From assembly GCA_025558095.1 (NCBI GenBank), contig JAIVFI010000004.1:682001-746000 (forward strand): DNA of 64,000 nucleotides. Reading direction: 5' to 3'. The position numbers and the translations under genes were made by a program. This document shows, in pieces, positions 1 to 9,374 of the stretch. Numbering within the stretch: the stretch's first letter is position 1; every line of letters begins with the position of its first letter. This DNA comes from Hyaloraphidium curvatum. Taxonomy: Eukaryota > Monoblepharomycota > Hyaloraphidiomycetes > Hyaloraphidiales > Hyaloraphidiaceae. Under the pieces are notes generated by a model. It did no database searches. It had not been told where the DNA came from and saw nothing but the letters and a program-made list of their open reading frames with translations.

Positions 1-2548
1 GAAGTACGAGTTGACCTTGCGCAGAAGCTCTTCTTCCAGTTTGCTGCGCGGTGAGGGCGTTTCGGTGAGGGTGAGCACTAAGAGGGCGCTTGCAGATACG
101 TACCAGAACTGCTCCGCAATCTCAATGTCGCCGCCCTCGAGCCAGGGAGCCACCTGCTCCGTGAGAAACTCCCACTCGGTTTCAAGCATTTCGACCTCCT
201 TGAAAAAGACGATCTCGGCCGACGACTTCAACCTCCAGTTGAGCAGGCGGAAGTAGAACCTCAAGGAAGCGAGGAAGACAGAGTCGTACGTCGGCGACAA
301 GGAGTTCGTGATTGTCCACCCGTCCGCGGGGGTGTCCAGGTCCAGCGTTTCCTCCTTGATTCGAGCAGCCAGCCCCAGCGATATGCTCGAGTCCTCCACC
401 AGCTCCGCGATCGCGCCCAGCCCGCCCGCGCCCACGGGCTTGATCAGGTTCTCGGTGTACTCGAGCCTGAGCTTGAGGAACTCCTCCATCAGGTTGCTCG
501 GGAACTGCGCCAGCTGCCTCAGCTCCTCGATGTGGGTCGGCAACCTCATCCTCCGGAATGCGGCGGCGTTGGTGGTCATGGCGTGCTTGGTCCGCCTGAC
601 CATGCCCTTGAGCACCGACATGATGCGGCGCTCGAAGGTGCCCTTGACCCCGGACTCCTTGAGGATCCGCTCGATGAAGGAGCGGTCGGCGCCAACCATG
701 CTCAGGGTCTCGGAGCCCGTCCAGTTCTTGAGGATCTGCAGCTGCATCCGCAAGGAGCGCGTGATGGAAAGCCACGAGGACAGCGCGTCGAGGTTGTACT
801 GGAAGGAGAGGGAGGCGTAGATGGGGCGGTCCGTGGTGATGGCGCGGCGGGATTGGTACATGGACTCGACGATCTCGACCTTGTCGAGGATGGCCACGAC
901 TGGAACAACCCGATCAGGGCGATTCTCCGCCGGTCGAAAGCCCACCCACCCTGGTCGAAAGCCGACGGCGCGCCCTCGCCCTCCCTGACCTCGAACCGCA
1001 CCACCTCCTCCAGGATCTTGTCCACCTCGGCCTTGCGGAACTCGTCCACGAACCGCGTCTCGTCCTCGAGCCGCCTCCCCGAGACCGCGGCCTTGATGCC
1101 CATCCAGATCGCCAGCCTCTCTTCCGGGTCCCCGCGCTTGCGCGTCGAGTCCGTCGACCCGAGGCGCTGCTTTTCGGAGCGGATGACGTCCCCGTTGAGG
1201 ACCGAGGAGAGCATGGCCTGCCACTCGAGGCGTTCGCGGCGGCCCGGCGTCATCGGGTGGTTGGGGGCCGTGGGCGGAGCCGACGCCGACGGAGGGATGC
1301 CGGCGGCGGTCGGCTTGGAGGCCTTGAGAGCAGACGGAGGTTTGATGGGCGACGAAGGGGCAGCGGAAGCAGGTGGTTTGGCTTGCCCAGCGGCGCCGGC
1401 GGCGCTGGCTGGCGCAGGGCGCGAAGGCTGCGCCGCGGCGGGCGGTGGGGGCGCACCGTCGTCGGTCCGCGACAGGGGGGAACGCTTGTGGACCCCGTTT
1501 GTGCGGGAAGGATCCGCGGCCGCGGTGGCAGCCGGGGGACGGTCGGGCTTCGGGAGCTTTTCCGCGTGTCCGTTGGCAGTGTCTTCGGCGGCTGCTGGTT
1601 CCACCGATGGAGGAGCACTCCCAGAGGCAGGAGGAACGGGGGGTGCGGGCCGGGTGGCCTCGGTCGCGGGCACCGGCGGCGGTTGCCTGCCCACTGCCGG
1701 CTTGGAAGGAACCTCTTCCTCGCCGCTGGATTCCGACGACGAGGAACTGTCCCCAGACTTCTTGGAGAGCTTTTGCGAGAGGTAGTAGTTCTGCACGCCG
1801 ACGGAGGAGCTCGAGGAGGGAGACCGGCCCGTGGCGGTCGGCGAGTTGGACCTCCGCCGGCGGTGATGCGAGGCCACAGGCACGGGTGTCGCCCCACGCC
1901 TCGGTTCCGTTGCGGTGTTCCGCTGTCCGCCGGGGCCCACGTCCTCGTCGGGCCTCGAGACCTGGAACGAGTGGAACCGCCGCATGCCGGGGCGCACCGG
2001 GGCATCGCCGCGCAGGGCGGCGGCCGGCGAGGCGGGCAGGCCGGGCCGCGTGTGCGGCGCCAGCTCGAAGGGCCGCGTGGCCAGCAGCCTGCCGACGCGC
2101 ACCGACTCGAACACAAAGTCCGGGGAGACGAGCGGGATGCCCTTGTCGAGGGCGGTGCGGGCCTCTGCGGCGGCGGGGCCCTGCTCGAAGTCGCGCTGCA
2201 CGACGGCGCACATAATCTGCGGTTAGATTATTGGAGGGGTGCGAAGCAGGCGGGGGCGTCAGGCGTGTTCGCACGGCCGGAGGCGTCGCGCACCGTGCGG
2301 TCCTTGGGCAGCCCGAGCACGGCCTTGCCGCCGTGCGCGGCGATAGCGGCGCGCAGCTCGTCCAGCCGCCGCGCGTCGCCGCCGAGCAGCGCGAGCGAGC
2401 AGCCCGCGAACACGTCCTGCGCAGCGACGTCGAGCGTCACCGACGGGAAGCTCGACGGCGACGTGTTCGCGCGCGGCGGCGACGGCGGCGCCGCGCCATC
2501 GCCGTCGGCCGCGCCGCTGCCGAGCAGCGCGCCCAGCCGCGTGAGCAT
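1..2548 (-). CDS. MAP kinase kinase kinase, Ssk2/Win1/MEKK4 type, N-terminal part with a BRCT-like domain (cut by left edge)
   Basis: Known role of the family: the MAP3K that activates the stress (HOG/p38) MAPK cascade. The sequence shows the long conserved N-terminal regulatory region of Ssk2/Wis4/Win1, with motifs such as RERLEWQAMLSSVLNGDV, IWMGIKAAV and LDALSSWLSITRSLRMQL. The kinase domain would lie beyond position 1, so the gene is partial. The first exon (start ATG at 2548) and the beginning of the second encode a BRCT-like fold (DVFAGCSLALLGG ... GIPLVSPDFVFESVRVGRLL). The two halves join cleanly across a 77-bp GT-AG intron (2217-2293). A low-complexity Pro/Ala/Ser-rich linker follows, then the MAP3K region, in one uninterrupted frame. 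Another intron is inferred near 900-950, where the frame changes after EGAPSAFDQ and resumes at VAILDKVEIVESMYQ. A further one, of about 60 bp, is likely near 65-125. A BRCT domain is not a usual part of this family. The assignment to Ssk2/MEKK4 is strong. Confidence 0.8.
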
Positions 2549-2637
2549 CGCCGTGCCGGAGGGAGGTCACGCTGGCTGCGGCCGCGTCCTGATTCCCTGC
2601 CTCATCACCGCTCATCCCTCAACTGTATCCCCGCCCG

Positions 2638-3505
2638 ATGTTCTTAAGGTGGCGATTGCCTTCCGCTAAGGCTCCTCTCCGTAACCCGCCCTCCAGCAAG
2701 CTCACCGGCGGCGGCCGCAAGAAGCCGGCCGCGTCGCCGTCGGGCCCGCGCCCGCCGTACCTCGTGCCGCCGCACCCCACGATCGTCAGCGGCAGCGTGA
2801 AGCGGCTGGTCGAGCTGCCGGCCTACGTGGACTACAACGAATGGCTGGCGATCAACAGTGGGGGCCGCGACGCGTCGCCTGCCGGCTCGTCTCACACTGA
2901 CACTCGCGGCCCGCCGTGGACAGCATTCGACTTCTTCCAGTACGTCAACATGCTCTACGGGGTCATCTCCGAGTCGTGCACCACGTCGACGTGTCCGACC
3001 ATGTCGGGCCCGAGCGGGTGCGTGGCCTGCCCGCCGCCCACCCGGGATGCCCGCCCACAACGCGTCCCCGCAGCGCCGAATACCCCTGGATCGACAGCCA
3101 GCGCAAGATCCTCAAGGTCTCGGCGCCCCAGTACGTCGACTTTGCCACCACCCTGATCCAGTCGCAGCTCAACGACGAGTCGATATTCCCGACAAAGGCC
3201 GGTGGGCTCCGCCGTCGGCCTCTCACCTGCAGGCACTCCTAACTCGGGACGACGCAGGCCTCGACTTTCCAAAGGACTTTGTGCCCAACGTCGTCAAGCC
3301 CATATTCCGCCACCTCTTCCGCGTCCTCGCGCACCTGTACCACGCCCACTTCGAGGCCGTGGTCGCGTTGGGCTGCGAGGCCCACCTGAACACCCTCTTC
3401 GCGAACATATGGAGCTTCGGGACGACATTCGATCTCCTTGACAAGAAGGAGGCGTCGGTGCTGGCTGAGCTCGTCGAAGGCGACATGGCGGCCATCGTCA
3501 ACTGA
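2638..3505 (+). CDS. MOB family kinase activator (Mob1/Mob2-like)
   Basis: MOB proteins are small adaptors that bind and activate NDR/LATS-type kinases in mitotic exit, septation or polarity. Four exons are visible. Conserved stretches are VELPAYVDYNEWLAIN, FDFFQYVNMLYGVISESCT, CPTMSGPS, EYPWID, APQYVDFATTLIQSQLNDE, FPKDFVPNVVKPIFRHLFRV, LAHLYHAHF and EAHLNTLFANIWSF. The Cys and His ligands of the structural zinc (CTTSTCP ... HLYHAHF) are present. Introns begin near 2859 (AIN|gtgggg), 3019 (gtgcgt) and 3201 (gtgggc) and end at AG before AFDFF, AEYPW and LDFPK. The start at 2638 is uncertain: the N-terminus could contain another small intron near 2650-2695. Divergent with the MAP3K, with only 89 bp between the two starts. 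Mob1 versus Mob2 cannot be decided by eye. Confidence 0.88.
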
Positions 3506-3660
3506 GGCAGGGGAGGGGATTGCGGCAGCTGCGGCGCGACGGAGACGCGTTCTACGGCCCATGGAGGCATTTACAGGGTATAGACTAATGTCGTCGGTGA
3601 TAATGTAAATCGGGCACGGTCGAGAGAGTGACCTGGCGGCTGCACCCTCCTTTTGGTGCG

Positions 3661-4084
3661 TCACGCGGCGAGGAGCGCCTGTGCCGCCTTGACCTCCTCG
3701 GATTCGACAAGCGACGGGTCCGATGCCTTGTAAGGATCGTCAGCATCGCTGTTTTCCGGGGGTGCACGGCGACCCACGAGGCTGCTGGCCAGGATCGTTC
3801 CGAGCTCCGCCTTTGCCACCTGCAGCCTCTTGTCCGTGTCCGGGATCATGACCTCGGTTTCCTCCAGCACCTCTTTCTGCGCCCGCCCATCACGCTCGGG
3901 AACGGGAGCCGGGGGACGTAGCAGCGCCCACCTGCTTGCGCACGTCGTGCTCGTCCCGGCCCTCGGCCTCCATGCCGGCGATGCGCGCCCGCTGCTGCTC
4001 GGCCTCCAAGCGGTACGCGTCCGCCTCTTTTGCGAGGCGCTTGACGACCCCATTTTGGATCCGGAGCTGCTTCGTGGCGGCCAT
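3661..4084 (-). CDS. TBCA: Tubulin-specific chaperone A (tubulin-binding cofactor A)
   Basis: Cofactor A captures beta-tubulin released from the CCT chaperonin and passes it on in tubulin heterodimer assembly, in the cytosol. The protein is a small helical bundle of about 110-125 residues, the usual length. It starts MAATKQLRIQNGVVKRLAKE, continues EADAYRLEAEQQRARIAGM and, after an intron whose donor follows DVRKQ (near 3928), resumes KEVLEETEVMIPDTDKRLQ and ends ESEEVKAAQALLAA. A 51-bp stretch with gt...ag ends before ASDPSLVESEE could be a second, frame-neutral intron. Starts 59 bp from the divergent methyltransferase gene. Confidence 0.85.
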
Positions 4085-4143
4085 TTCGAGTGGAGGTGGA
4101 GGAGGTGTGATGCCCCCGCGCCCCCGCGCATTCAAAGGCGGAC

Positions 4144-5412
4144 ATGAATTCAGGACACATCACGAATCGCACGGCTATGGCGCCCAAACCCGCGCTGTTC
4201 GCCACCGCGGCGTGCGTGGCACTTGCCGTGCTCGCCCTGGCGTCGCCGAGGAGCGAGGCGCCGGCGGGGTCGGCCGAGCCCCGCGCGGTCGAGGTCGATA
4301 TGGCAAAGTGCCCGGCGTGCCCCGCCGCACCGCCGTGCCCCGCTCCTCAGGCGCCGCCACCGCTGCCGCCCGCGCCCTCTCAGCAGGCGGCGGGCGAATG
4401 CGCGCCGCACCCGGCGGTGCTCGCCGCCTTCCGCCGCGTGGACGACTGGAGCCGCGACGGCTCGGGCTGCCCGACGGACGCGCTGTGGGACGCGCTGGCT
4501 GCCGCGGGCCCGCCCCCGAAGGCGCTTGTCAACGTGGGCTGCAACAGGGGATACAATCTTGCGGGTTGGCTGGGCCGGTACGCCCCCGCGGCAGGGATCG
4601 TCGACGGTCGATCCTGGCTGCGGGCGCTGGAGGCCGTCAAGAACACATCCGGCCCCGTGCTAAAGGAGGGCCAATGCGGCGCATGCGGGAACTGCAGGGA
4701 AAAATACGGGGCCCGCGACCCAGCACCCGCCGAGCCGCCCCGGATCGCGTGCATGGACGCCGCCGTTGCCAACGTCGGCCTGGTCAACCGCATCCTCGCC
4801 CACCTCGGCCTCGCCGAGCCGCGACAGGGCGTGCCCCGGATCGACGTCTCGCTCCTGGCCTTTGCCGGCCCCGGTCCGGCGAACCGTACCCTCTACTTTC
4901 CCCGCGTGCCAGAGGGCGACCCGCGTGGCATACTCGGCGCCGATCCCGGCAACGACTCAGACCCCGTTCCCGTATCCACGGTCGACGAGTGGCACGCACG
5001 TGCCTCGGCAGCAGGGTTTCCAGGTGAGATAGACCTCCTGGAGGTGGATGCCGAGGGGCTGGACCCGGCCATCCTCCGCGGCGCCGCAGGCACGCTGTCC
5101 TCCGGGGCCGTACGGGCGGTGCTATTCGAGCACAACACGATGGGACAATGGACCAACGAGCCGCTCAAGCGGACGGTGGACTTGCTCGAGGGGACGGGGA
5201 TGGCATGCTACCTCCTCTCCAAAAGGAAGAGGGTCTGGAGAATCGGGGGTTGCGACTGGATCGAGGATCTGGGGAAAAAGCGCAAGTGGGCAAACGTCAT
5301 GTGCTTTAGGCGCGGGGATCCGTGGCACGAGATGGTCGAGGGGTGGAATGTGACGCCCGAGAAGGCAGAACACGTCGTCGGGAAGCAGACCAAGCAGGAA
5401 TCGGCCACTTAG
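4144..5412 (+). CDS. FkbM-like methyltransferase, signal-anchored
   Basis: Predicted SAM-dependent methyltransferase of the FkbM type, probably facing the Golgi lumen; this family usually O-methylates sugars or glycans. It is intronless. The second in-frame ATG (4177, MAPKPALFATAACVALAVLA) begins a clear N-terminal hydrophobic segment and is the likelier start. A Pro/Ala/Cys-rich stem follows. The SAM site begins at ALVNVGCNRGYNLAGWLG, and the FkbM signature IDLLEVDAEGLDPAILRGA with AVLFEHN lies near residues 290-325. Pairs of cysteines (CGACGNC) and NxT/S sites fit a secreted enzyme. The substrate cannot be read from the sequence. Similar enzymes occur at 32078 and 51598. Confidence 0.75.
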   Translation: MNSGHITNRTAMAPKPALFATAACVALAVLALASPRSEAPAGSAEPRAVEVDMAKCPACPAAPPCPAPQAPPPLPPAPSQQAAGECAPHPAVLAAFRRVDDWSRDGSGCPTDALWDALAAAGPPPKALVNVGCNRGYNLAGWLGRYAPAAGIVDGRSWLRALEAVKNTSGPVLKEGQCGACGNCREKYGARDPAPAEPPRIACMDAAVANVGLVNRILAHLGLAEPRQGVPRIDVSLLAFAGPGPANRTLYFPRVPEGDPRGILGADPGNDSDPVPVSTVDEWHARASAAGFPGEIDLLEVDAEGLDPAILRGAAGTLSSGAVRAVLFEHNTMGQWTNEPLKRTVDLLEGTGMACYLLSKRKRVWRIGGCDWIEDLGKKRKWANVMCFRRGDPWHEMVEGWNVTPEKAEHVVGKQTKQESAT

Positions 5413-5675
5413 GCCAGTAACGACGCTGATGGCAGCTCTTTGGGGCTCAAGGGGTTCAATTTCGGCCGGCTTTGTGCGAGAGGGAAGATCCAGGTTGGGC
5501 CGAAGTCGCCGACTTAGACAGCCGCGGGGTCAGGGTGTAGATCCGTCGCACAGTTAGAGGCTCTGACTGTGTTGCTGAAAAGATGGAATCACGGGCGGTT
5601 GGATGGATTGCCTGCCGGGAACGCCTCCGGTTGCGGCGATGACGACAAGGCAGCTCCCCCCAAAGCTCAAACGTA

Positions 5676-6273
5676 ATGTCGCGCTCACCCGCCCCGGAGG
5701 CCCAGTCCGAGACGGACCGTGAGCTCGCCGCCTTCTGGGCGCGCCACCTCGCCGCCGCCGCGTCTGCCCCACCCACTCGCCTCCCGCCGTCGCGCATCAA
5801 GCGCGTCATGCGGACCGACGATGACGTCCGCCCGCTCGCCATATCCTCTGAGGCGCCCGCGGTCCTCGCGCGCGCGGCGGAGGTGTTTGTCGAGGAGATG
5901 GCCCTGCGGTCGTGGCTGCACGCCAAGGCCATGAAGCGGGGGGTGGTGCTCAAGGAGGACGTGTCGGCGGGCGCGAGGCACGAGATGTTCGACTTTCTCA
6001 TCGATATCCGTGGGTTGCGCGTGGGTCTGCTGGTCCACAAGGGGTTTTGACGCGTCGGACGGGCAGTGCCGCGGGAGACGGACTTCCTCGCCAAGGTGGG
6101 CTCGCCTCCCCGTGTCGCTAGCATTCGGCACTCACCGAGAGGCACGTGTCCAGAACGAGGAGCCGCAGCCAGAAGCGCATGTGAGGGCGGCCGATTATTA
6201 TCAGCAGTATGCGCGCGAGAGGGCCATCGAGGCCGATGAGGCGGAGGCAGCAGCGGGCGGAAACGAAGGGTGA
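5676..6273 (+). CDS. NF-YC/Hap5-like histone-fold transcription factor subunit
   Basis: NF-YC dimerises with NF-YB through a histone fold and, with NF-YA, binds CCAAT boxes in the nucleus. Visible: LPPSRIKRVMRTDDDVRPLA, ISSEAPAVLARAAEVFVEEM, LRSWLHAKAMKRGVVLKEDV and FDFLIDILPRETDFLAK. The last motif appears only after removing an intron (donor gtgggttgcg near 6011, acceptor before tgccgcggg near 6067), which restores the family's DFLIDIxPR signature and so supports the splice. A second short intron after LAK probably joins NEEPQPEAHVRAADYYQQYA, and the protein ends at the TGA at 6271. A related CHRAC/Pol-epsilon subunit is less likely given the NF-YC-like helix ends. Confidence 0.8.
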
Positions 6274-6736
6274 CCGCTCGCGGTCGTGACTCGATGACTT
6301 CATGCCTTCCGCGAGAGTGTCTCGTGGAGCGCAAAGATTGCTCTTTGCCGCTGGCAGCGCCGCCGACGCTCTGCGCATTGCACGGATCGGAATGCAGCAA
6401 CCTCCGCCCGGCCTGTCGCGGCACTGCCACGTGCCTTCGTGTCGACACTCATTTCGGTGCACACTCGCATATGGGCGCATCCTGCGTGAAGGAACCCGTT
6501 GGACGGCACCGGATGCAACACATTGCTGGCGATGTCATTATGGGAGAGACTGGACCCTTGGACATAAATGATGCGTGTGGACTTCTTTGCAGATTATCAT
6601 GGCAGTGACTTCTTGGCGGTGCTTCCTATTATTGGTGCTCCGCGGCAAAAGCTAGCAAGGGAGGCAGCGGCGGGGACGCGGATAGGACTTCCGCCGCGCA
6701 GTTAGAGTCAATGTCCGTTCGCGCACCAATGTAGAG
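6274..6736. other. Intergenic spacer with no recognisable gene
   Basis: This stretch lies between two converging genes. Open frames here are short, lack recognisable motifs and disagree with the codon bias of the neighbours. It probably holds the two 3' UTRs. Confidence 0.6.
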
Positions 6737-9133
6737 TCACAGCGGTGCAGCTAAAGCTGCCCGCCAAAACCTATCCCGCATCAGCAGATGCGCGACAACC
6801 CCGCGCTCATCACCGAGCTTCAGGGGGTGCAGTCCGTCGTGCTTTGCTGGATTGTACAGCTCGAAATAGCGGGTGGCGTTGTTCCTGTAGTCCCGTTTGT
6901 ACGAGCTTGCCACTGAAACAGGAAGCCTGCGACTCTCAGGGACCGAGCAAAGTGCAGCTGTCGGCAGGGCAACTTCGAAGTGCAATCCCAGGCTCGCCGA
7001 CTTCTCCAGCGCATCCACAAAGGTCTTTACTAACGGCTTGCAGCTTTCCTGCAAGTTTAAGAACAGGAAGTCCCACGGAGCCCCGGCGTAGAGCATGGAG
7101 TTGCTCAGAAGAGTTTGGGTATCGCTGGTGTTGTTTGGACCTTTTGGTGAGGTTGAGCAAGCCGAACCTGGCCGAAAGAGATCCGGGACTTGTTGGACGT
7201 ACATGTGCGCGAGGTTCCTGTTCACTTCGGTCCACCACCAGAGACGCCTCATGCGCGGCGATCCAATCGGGGCCAGGGCCGAGAGGTTGAAGAAACTGTC
7301 GCAATGCCCGATGCAGTGCTGCTTCTCGTCAAGAGCTTTCAACAAACGTCCAAAGTCCAAGACCATATCATCATGCTGCCATAAGTAGTGTTTTGAAGAA
7401 GGGGAAAAGAAAGGGTGAGCCAGGTCGCTTGCCATGGTTACATGCGCGCGATCGCCCTGCCGTGCATGCGCAAAGCTGTGTGAGCACTCGATGTTTGCTG
7501 TCATGGCCCTGCAGGTTCGTGTCTGTCCAAATTCCCACTGCACGTGGTAAAAGACGTTGCCGCCGAATGCACTGGCGTATAGCGCGTTCCACGGTGCAAC
7601 CGCCTGCAGATGTCCGTGATTGATGTGGACACTGGCCGCAACATCCGGCATGAACGGCGCTGATTGGGGCGAAGCCACCCAGTCGGCGGGTCGGCAGATA
7701 TCGTCTGGTGGCACATAACCAACAGCGGAAAGCGCACGGATCCAAGACTGTACGCCTATCACGTCGCTCTTCTCGAGCACCTTGCGTTCGTAAAGCCGGA
7801 TGTAGATATCTTCAAGCATTTGGAGTGGGTTTCCAAACCCGTCGCCTCGCTTCAGCAAAGCAGCTTGCTCGTCCGACCATTCGCCCAGGTATTCAATCAG
7901 CCTCGCGCTCAAGTCGTAGAGATCCGATTCGGCCCGCATATCTCCCACAAAGTCGTGTGCGGTTCGATCGTGGCGGACCCACGGCTTTGCGAATCCAACG
8001 ACAAAGCCGCAGACATGGAAGATGGCCTGGGCAATGTACGAGCGCCAGATGTCAGAAACCCGACCGTGGACCGAGATGGGTAGGTAGAGGGCCCAGAAAG
8101 CGATCGAGGTGTGCAAAGTGGCTTGAGCGTTGTAGGGCGCGTAGAAGGGGCGGGAGACGTAGGCGACATTGATCGACGAGGCAAAGCTGGCTTTTGGCGA
8201 CGGCTGGGATAGTCGATACATTGCATCCACGTCAGGATCTCCATCGGCTGCAGATTGCACCACAGCGATGCGCTGCGCCGCCTGCGGGGACAATCTGACC
8301 AGCTCCGGCTCCATGTTGGCTCGACGGCTCGAGATGTGTTCAGGCGGAAAGCCACGAGGCCAAAGCCGACTCGATGGTCCCAGCACGGCATACGGGTTCA
8401 ATGACCGAGGCGCAGTCGAAGCCTTGGTTCCGTCGCGGACACGCAAACCAAACAGGCCGTCCAGGTTCGTATGGGGTACTCCCGGATGGGTTGCCTTGGC
8501 GTACGCCGCCCACAGGTCAGGCACCGTCAGAACGTTGTCGTCGTCAAAGTCCCAAATCAAGCAAGCCCCGAGCTCAATTGCCTTCAGGTACCCCAAGTTC
8601 TTCCTCGAAAAACTGTTGTAGGGCATCAGTGCCGCAAAATCCACGAATGCGCCCATCTTGCCCGGGTCGTCCTGGTCCTTGTCACTGTAGAACAGCACGC
8701 CCGCACCGCCGGAAACGTTGTACGAGGAGGGCCCTTTGCGATCGCCAATGACCACGAGAGAAGAGTTCGGAGCTGCCGCGACGAATGAACGAGCAGCCTC
8801 TGCCACGTCGAAGATGGTTGTCAACACTCCGAAGAGGGGTCTTTTAAAGCCGAGAGGCAGTCGGCACACGTCAGGTCTCGGACGCCCGCCTTCCGAAGAC
8901 GATGCCACGTCAAGAATTGGACGTGCGCCTTTCGAAGACGACGCCACTCGGTTGTCCTTGCCCCATGTCCTGCTTACGGCGCCCGCGAAAGAAACCCGGC
9001 GCGAAGCGCTCGTTCCCGAAAGCGCATCCGGCGGCGACATCCTCCCTTCCTTTCCAAAGGCATTGAAGAGCGCCGCAGCAGAAGCGAGGAGGAGCGCGAG
9101 TGTGAGTCCTAGAACCCCATATGAAGACTGCAT
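6737..9133 (-). CDS. STELLO-like (DUF288) type II membrane glycosyltransferase
   Basis: About 798 residues, intronless. The chosen ATG (9133) starts MQSSYGVLGLTLALLLASAAAL, a signal anchor; an upstream in-frame extension to 9295 lacks support. The lumenal part matches the STELLO/DUF288 family: FGVLTTIFDVAEAARSFV, SLVVIGDRKGP, GVLFYSDKDQ, YNSFSRKNLGYLKAIELGA and the acidic IWDFDDDN motif that would bind the nucleotide-sugar metal ion. Further on are DIWRSYIAQAIF and DLYDLSARLIEYLGEW. In plants STELLO proteins sit in the Golgi and promote assembly and secretion of cellulose synthase complexes; their donor is unknown. The family is strongest in plants but also occurs in nematodes and some fungi and protists. 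The role here is open; a Golgi glycan role is inference. Confidence 0.72.
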   Translation of the reverse strand: MQSSYGVLGLTLALLLASAAALFNAFGKEGRMSPPDALSGTSASRRVSFAGAVSRTWGKDNRVASSSKGARPILDVASSSEGGRPRPDVCRLPLGFKRPLFGVLTTIFDVAEAARSFVAAAPNSSLVVIGDRKGPSSYNVSGGAGVLFYSDKDQDDPGKMGAFVDFAALMPYNSFSRKNLGYLKAIELGACLIWDFDDDNVLTVPDLWAAYAKATHPGVPHTNLDGLFGLRVRDGTKASTAPRSLNPYAVLGPSSRLWPRGFPPEHISSRRANMEPELVRLSPQAAQRIAVVQSAADGDPDVDAMYRLSQPSPKASFASSINVAYVSRPFYAPYNAQATLHTSIAFWALYLPISVHGRVSDIWRSYIAQAIFHVCGFVVGFAKPWVRHDRTAHDFVGDMRAESDLYDLSARLIEYLGEWSDEQAALLKRGDGFGNPLQMLEDIYIRLYERKVLEKSDVIGVQSWIRALSAVGYVPPDDICRPADWVASPQSAPFMPDVAASVHINHGHLQAVAPWNALYASAFGGNVFYHVQWEFGQTRTCRAMTANIECSHSFAHARQGDRAHVTMASDLAHPFFSPSSKHYLWQHDDMVLDFGRLLKALDEKQHCIGHCDSFFNLSALAPIGSPRMRRLWWWTEVNRNLAHMYVQQVPDLFRPGSACSTSPKGPNNTSDTQTLLSNSMLYAGAPWDFLFLNLQESCKPLVKTFVDALEKSASLGLHFEVALPTAALCSVPESRRLPVSVASSYKRDYRNNATRYFELYNPAKHDGLHPLKLGDERGVVAHLLMRDRFWRAALAAPL

Positions 9134-9374
9134 CGATGTTCTCGGCGGCCCGAGAGTGCAGCCGGAACGTGAACAAGGCCACCACTCATTCGCGATCGCA
9201 AAGATGACAACGCGCCGAAACGGGGCGGCCCGGCCCGGGGCTACGATGTCGATGCTCGTGTTCCGCAGCAGAGGCGATGTCCCCTTCATCCTCAAATTAC
9301 ACCATAAGCACTTGCAGGGAGATAGAATGCATCACAACTGTGTCATCACAAGTTTACAGGGTATGAAAGAGGTA

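Noticed and set aside
9134-9295. N-terminal extension of the STELLO-like protein
   Set aside because: It would put about 54 unremarkable residues before a typical signal anchor; the inner ATG fits type II topology better.
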